DNA from: an uncultured Propionibacteriaceae bacterium | GTDB taxonomy: Bacteria; Actinomycetota; Actinomycetes; Propionibacteriales; Propionibacteriaceae | Length of the DNA: 6,297 nt | Assembly (NCBI GenBank): GCA_937859105.1 | Contig: CALMAD010000468.1 | Span: 1 to 6,297, forward strand | Direction: 5' to 3' | Shown: one piece after another, positions 3,368 to 6,297 of the stretch | Position numbering within the stretch: position 1 is the first letter of the stretch | How the letters are laid out: the number at the start of each line of letters is the position of its first letter | The notes under the pieces: model-generated | The model's database searches: none | The model's input: the letters and a program-made list of their open reading frames with translations, nothing else | Told to the model about the DNA's origin: nothing | Program-made: the position numbers and the translations under genes

Positions 3368-6297
3368 GTGTATCTGAAGAGCCTGACGCTGCGCGGCTTC
3401 AAGTCGTTCGCGTCGGCGACCACGCTCGTCTTCGAGCCCGGCATCACCTGCATCGTCGGCCCGAACGGGTCGGGCAAGTCCAACGTCGTCGACGCCCTGA
3501 GCTGGGTGATGGGCGAGCAGGGGGCCAAGAGCCTGCGCGGCGGCAAGATGGAGGACGTCATCTTTGCCGGCACCGCCGGCCGGGCGCCGCTGGGCCGCGC
3601 CGAGGTCTCGCTCACGATCGACAACACCGACGGCGCGCTGCCGATCGACTACACCGAGGTCACGATCAGCCGCACGATGTTCCGGGCCGGCGGGTCCGAG
3701 TACGCCATCAACGGGCACGGGGCGCGGCTGCTCGACGTGCAGGAGCTGCTGTTCGACTCCGGCATCGGCCGGGAGATGCACGTCATCGTCGGGCAGGGGC
3801 AGCTCGACACGATCCTCACGGCAACCCCCGAGGTGCGGCGCGGCCTGATCGAGGAGGCGGCGGGCGTCCTGAAGCACCGCAAGCGCAAAGAGAAGGCGCT
3901 GCGCAAGCTGGAGGCCACCCAGGCCAACCTCGACCGGCTGCAGGACCTGCTCGGCGAGATCCGGCGGCAGCTCAAGCCGCTGGGCCGGCAGGCCGAGGTG
4001 GCGCGCAAAGCGGCGGTCGTCCAGGCGGAGCTACGCGACTCCAAGGCGCGGCTGCTCGCCGACGACTACGTGATGGCGTCGCTGGCGCTGGAGTCCGATC
4101 TGGCGGCGGAGGCGTCCCTGCGGCAGCAGCGGCTCGACGTCGAGTCGGCGCTCGAGGCCGCGCGGGAGGCGGAGGCGTCCGCCGAGGAGCGGGTGGCGGC
4201 GGCGTCCCCGCGGCTGGCCCGGGCGCAGGAGACCTGGTACGCGCTCGCCGGCCTGCGGGAACGGGCGGCGTCCACGATCACGATCGCGTCCGACCGGGTC
4301 CGCAACGCGTCGACCGTGAGCGTGGACGACCGCCGCGGCCGTTCCCCCGAGGCGATCGAGCTGGAGGCGCAGCAGGTCCGCGAGCAGGAGAAGCGGCTGG
4401 CGGCGGAGGCGTCCGAGAAGGCGTCCGCGCTGGCCGAGGCGACCGGCGAGCGCGCGCGCCTCGAGGCCGAGCACGCGGAGGCGGACCGGCGCTACGCGGC
4501 CCACGTCCGGGCGATCGCCGACCGGCGGGAGGGCCTGGCGCGGCTGACCGGCGAGGTGAACTCGCTGCGCTCGAAGGTGGAGGCCGCCGACGCCGAGATC
4601 GGACGCCTCGCCGACGCCGCCGCGCAGGCGACGCGCCGCGCCGACGAGGCGAAACACTCGTTCAACGCGCTGGAGAGCGAGCTGGCCGGGGTGAGCGCGG
4701 GGGAGTCCGGGCTCGACGGCGAGTACGAGAAGGCGGAGGCGGCGCGCGACGAGGCGTCCCGGACGATCGACGAACTCAAGGCCGCCGAGACGACCGCCCA
4801 GAGGGAGCGCGCGTCGATCGCGGCGCGGCTCGACGGGCTGAAGCTCGGCCTCGAGCGCAAGGACGCCTCGGCGGCGCTGCTCGCGGCGTCCGATCGCGTA
4901 GGCGGGGTTTTGGGGTCGGTCGCGGCCCTGGTCGGGGTGGAGGCAGGCTACGAGACGGCCGTCTCGGCCGCGCTCGGCAACGCGGCGGAGGCCGTGGCCG
5001 TGGCCGGCCTGGACGCCGCCGTGGACGCCTTCGGTCACCTCAAGACCGACGACCTCGGCCGCGTCGGGCTGCTGCTCGGGGGCGCGCCCGACGGGGAGGA
5101 CGCCGCGTCCTGGCCCGGGCTGCCGGGCGGTGCGCGGTACGCGACCGAGGTCGTCACCGTGGAGTCGTCGCTGGAGCCGGCCGTGACGCGCCTGCTGCGC
5201 AAGGTCGCGGTGGTCGACGACCTGGCGGCGGCGCGGGCGCTGGTGGCCAGCGTCCCCGATGTGGCGGCCGTCACGCGCGAGGGCGACGTCTTGTCGTCGT
5301 GGTTCTCCTCCGGCGGGTCGTCGGCCAAGCCGAGCCTGATCGAGGTCCAGGCGGCGGTCGACGAGGCGTCCGGACGGCTCGTCGACGCCCAGGCGGAGGT
5401 CGAGCGGCTCGCGTTCGCGCTCGCCCAGGCCAAGGACGCCCACGCCGCGGCCACGCGACGCAGCGACGCCGCGCTGGCGCGGCTGCACGAGTCGGACGCC
5501 CAGTACTCGGCCCTGGCCGAGGAACTGGGCCGGCTGAACCAGGCGTCCCGGGCGGCGCTGGCGGAATGGGAGCGGCTGCGGTCGTCCGCGGCGGCCGCGG
5601 AGGAGGCCAAGGACAAGAACGCCGCGGCGCTCGCAGCGCTGACGGAGCGCCTGGAGCTGGCCCAGTCCCACGCGGAGGTCTCGGACGCCGACCCGACCGA
5701 GCGCGACCGGCTGGCGACCGCAGCGACGGCGTCCCGGCAAGCGGAGATGGAAGCGCGCCTCGCGCTGCGCACCGTCGAGGAGCGCGCCCGCGCGTTCGCC
5801 GGCCGCGCCGACTCGCTGCTGCGGGCCGCCGAGGCCGAGCGCCAGGCGCGCGCGAAGGCCGCGCAGCGGCGCGAGCAACTGCGCCGCGAGGCCGAGGTGG
5901 CCGAGGCGGCGCGGCTGGCGGCGTCCTGGATCATGGAGCAGGTCGAGCGCTCCCAGGCGATCGCCGGGCGCGCGCGGGCCGAGGCGGAGGCGCCCCGGCT
6001 GGACGCGGAGCGCCGGCTCACCGACGCCCGCCGCGCCAGCCGCGACCTCGCGAAGCAGTTCGAGGCGCTCGTCGATACGGTGCACCGCGACGAGCTGGCC
6101 CGGGCCGAGCAGCGGATGCGGGTGGAATCGCTCGCCGAGCGCGCGCTCGCGGAGCTGGGGCTGCACACTGATGTGGTGTTTGGCAACCTGAATGGCGAGC
6201 CGGTGCGCGAAGGCCAGGACCTGCGCGACGTGTACTGGTTTCATTTCATCGCGCGCAAGGCCGCAGACGCCGGCGATCTTCTCCTCGTAGGCCAGCC
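3368..6297 (+). CDS. smc: Chromosome segregation protein SMC (3' end outside window; last ~45 codons atypical)
   Basis: SMC is the ATPase of bacterial condensin; with ScpA and ScpB it organises and segregates the chromosome. The N-terminal ABC half-head contains Walker A GPNGSGKS (residues 31-38), the Q-loop glutamine Q51 (GEQGAKSLRG), the R-loop R57 and GQGQLD (142-147). A long Ala/Glu/Arg-rich coiled coil spans about 165-510. The hinge domain lies at about 512-650 (GVLGSVAALVGVEAGYETAV to SGGSSAKPSLIEV), and the returning coiled coil runs to about 931. The C-motif and Walker B half should follow outside the window. GTG 3368 is the only possible start, since TAG of gtrA (3356-3358) is in the same frame four codons upstream and MYLKSLTLRGFKSF is the usual family opening. 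The Shine-Dalgarno is weak (AGAG, 3357-3360), so coupling to gtrA is likely. From 6161 (residue 932) similarity and codon bias stop abruptly although the frame stays open. Confidence 0.93.
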   Translation, partial: MYLKSLTLRGFKSFASATTLVFEPGITCIVGPNGSGKSNVVDALSWVMGEQGAKSLRGGKMEDVIFAGTAGRAPLGRAEVSLTIDNTDGALPIDYTEVTISRTMFRAGGSEYAINGHGARLLDVQELLFDSGIGREMHVIVGQGQLDTILTATPEVRRGLIEEAAGVLKHRKRKEKALRKLEATQANLDRLQDLLGEIRRQLKPLGRQAEVARKAAVVQAELRDSKARLLADDYVMASLALESDLAAEASLRQQRLDVESALEAAREAEASAEERVAAASPRLARAQETWYALAGLRERAASTITIASDRVRNASTVSVDDRRGRSPEAIELEAQQVREQEKRLAAEASEKASALAEATGERARLEAEHAEADRRYAAHVRAIADRREGLARLTGEVNSLRSKVEAADAEIGRLADAAAQATRRADEAKHSFNALESELAGVSAGESGLDGEYEKAEAARDEASRTIDELKAAETTAQRERASIAARLDGLKLGLERKDASAALLAASDRVGGVLGSVAALVGVEAGYETAVSAALGNAAEAVAVAGLDAAVDAFGHLKTDDLGRVGLLLGGAPDGEDAASWPGLPGGARYATEVVTVESSLEPAVTRLLRKVAVVDDLAAARALVASVPDVAAVTREGDVLSSWFSSGGSSAKPSLIEVQAAVDEASGRLVDAQAEVERLAFALAQAKDAHAAATRRSDAALARLHESDAQYSALAEELGRLNQASRAALAEWERLRSSAAAAEEAKDKNAAALAALTERLELAQSHAEVSDADPTERDRLATAATASRQAEMEARLALRTVEERARAFAGRADSLLRAAEAERQARAKAAQRREQLRREAEVAEAARLAASWIMEQVERSQAIAGRARAEAEAPRLDAERRLTDARRASRDLAKQFEALVDTVHRDELARAEQRMRVESLAERALAELGLHTDVVFGNLNGEPVREGQDLRDVYWFHFIARKAADAGDLLLVGQ
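6161..6297. other. Atypical right end, possibly foreign or chimeric sequence
   Basis: These 137 bases are about 63% GC by my count. Read in the smc frame, 11 of 45 codons end in A or T (ACT, GAT, TTT, AAT, GAA, CAT, GCA, CTT, GTA among them), against 2 of 45 in the preceding 135 bases. The reading (LHTDVVFGNLNGEPVREGQD, then DLRDVYWFHFIARKAADAG) has no coiled-coil character and does not resemble the segment expected after ELG in actinobacterial SMC, which normally continues to an acidic linker and then the C-terminal head. A minus-strand frame is also open throughout. I do not recognise the protein in either direction. Confidence 0.5.

Noticed and set aside
2713..6171. Very long plus-strand open frame (1152 codons) covering gtrA and smc in another frame
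   Set aside because: It is Arg/Gly/Ala-rich low-complexity translation with no domain, overlapping two well-supported genes. Long shadow frames are expected at this GC content.
4031..6244. Long minus-strand open frame opposite smc (737 codons)
   Set aside because: Antisense shadow of a GC3-rich gene. It has repetitive Leu/Arg/Gly composition and no recognisable motif.
6161..6297. Start of an intein or of a tyrosine recombinase
   Set aside because: There is no Cys/Ser splice-junction residue or intein block A. VVFGNLNGEPV loosely recalls recombinase C-domains, but no catalytic Arg-His-x-x-Arg motif is in view.

Overview
The window comes from a very GC-rich bacterium. Strong G/C bias at third codon positions, GTG starts, possible leaderless promoters and the fpg...smc neighbourhood all point to an actinomycete. 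A Streptosporangiales/Actinomadura-like origin is only a guess from protein style. The two ends hold parts of a chromosomal core cluster: the C-terminal two thirds of formamidopyrimidine-DNA glycosylase (fpg/mutM, +, cut at the left edge) and the first ~930 codons of the chromosome-condensation ATPase SMC (+, cut at the right edge). In many actinobacteria these genes lie close together (rnc-fpg-smc-ftsY type order).

An accessory-looking block lies between them. From left to right it holds: (i) a minus-strand pair resembling a toxin-antitoxin module, with an RHH-type antitoxin overlapping by 4 bp a toxin-like ORF that seems to have lost its central part; (ii) a TetR-family repressor (-) divergent from a classical short-chain dehydrogenase/reductase (SDR, +), with a perfect 14-bp palindrome and a third half-site in their shared 100-bp control region; (iii) a GtrA-family four-helix membrane protein (+), 9 bp upstream of smc and probably cotranscribed with it.

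The likely logic is that TetR binds the palindrome, represses the SDR and itself, and is released by a ligand that may be an SDR substrate. The toxin-antitoxin pair probably survives as an autoregulated antitoxin with a crippled toxin. gtrA-smc appears to be driven from a short promoter region separated from the SDR gene by a strong hairpin. The tetR leader can be folded in two mutually exclusive ways that expose or bury its ribosome-binding site.

The most suspicious feature is the right end. From about 6161 the SMC reading frame stays open, but the protein no longer resembles SMC and codon usage changes abruptly (11 of 45 codons end in A/T, against 2 of 45 just before). A chimeric join or a recent insertion into smc should be considered. 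I found no RNA genes, CRISPR array, transposase or clearly new multi-gene system.
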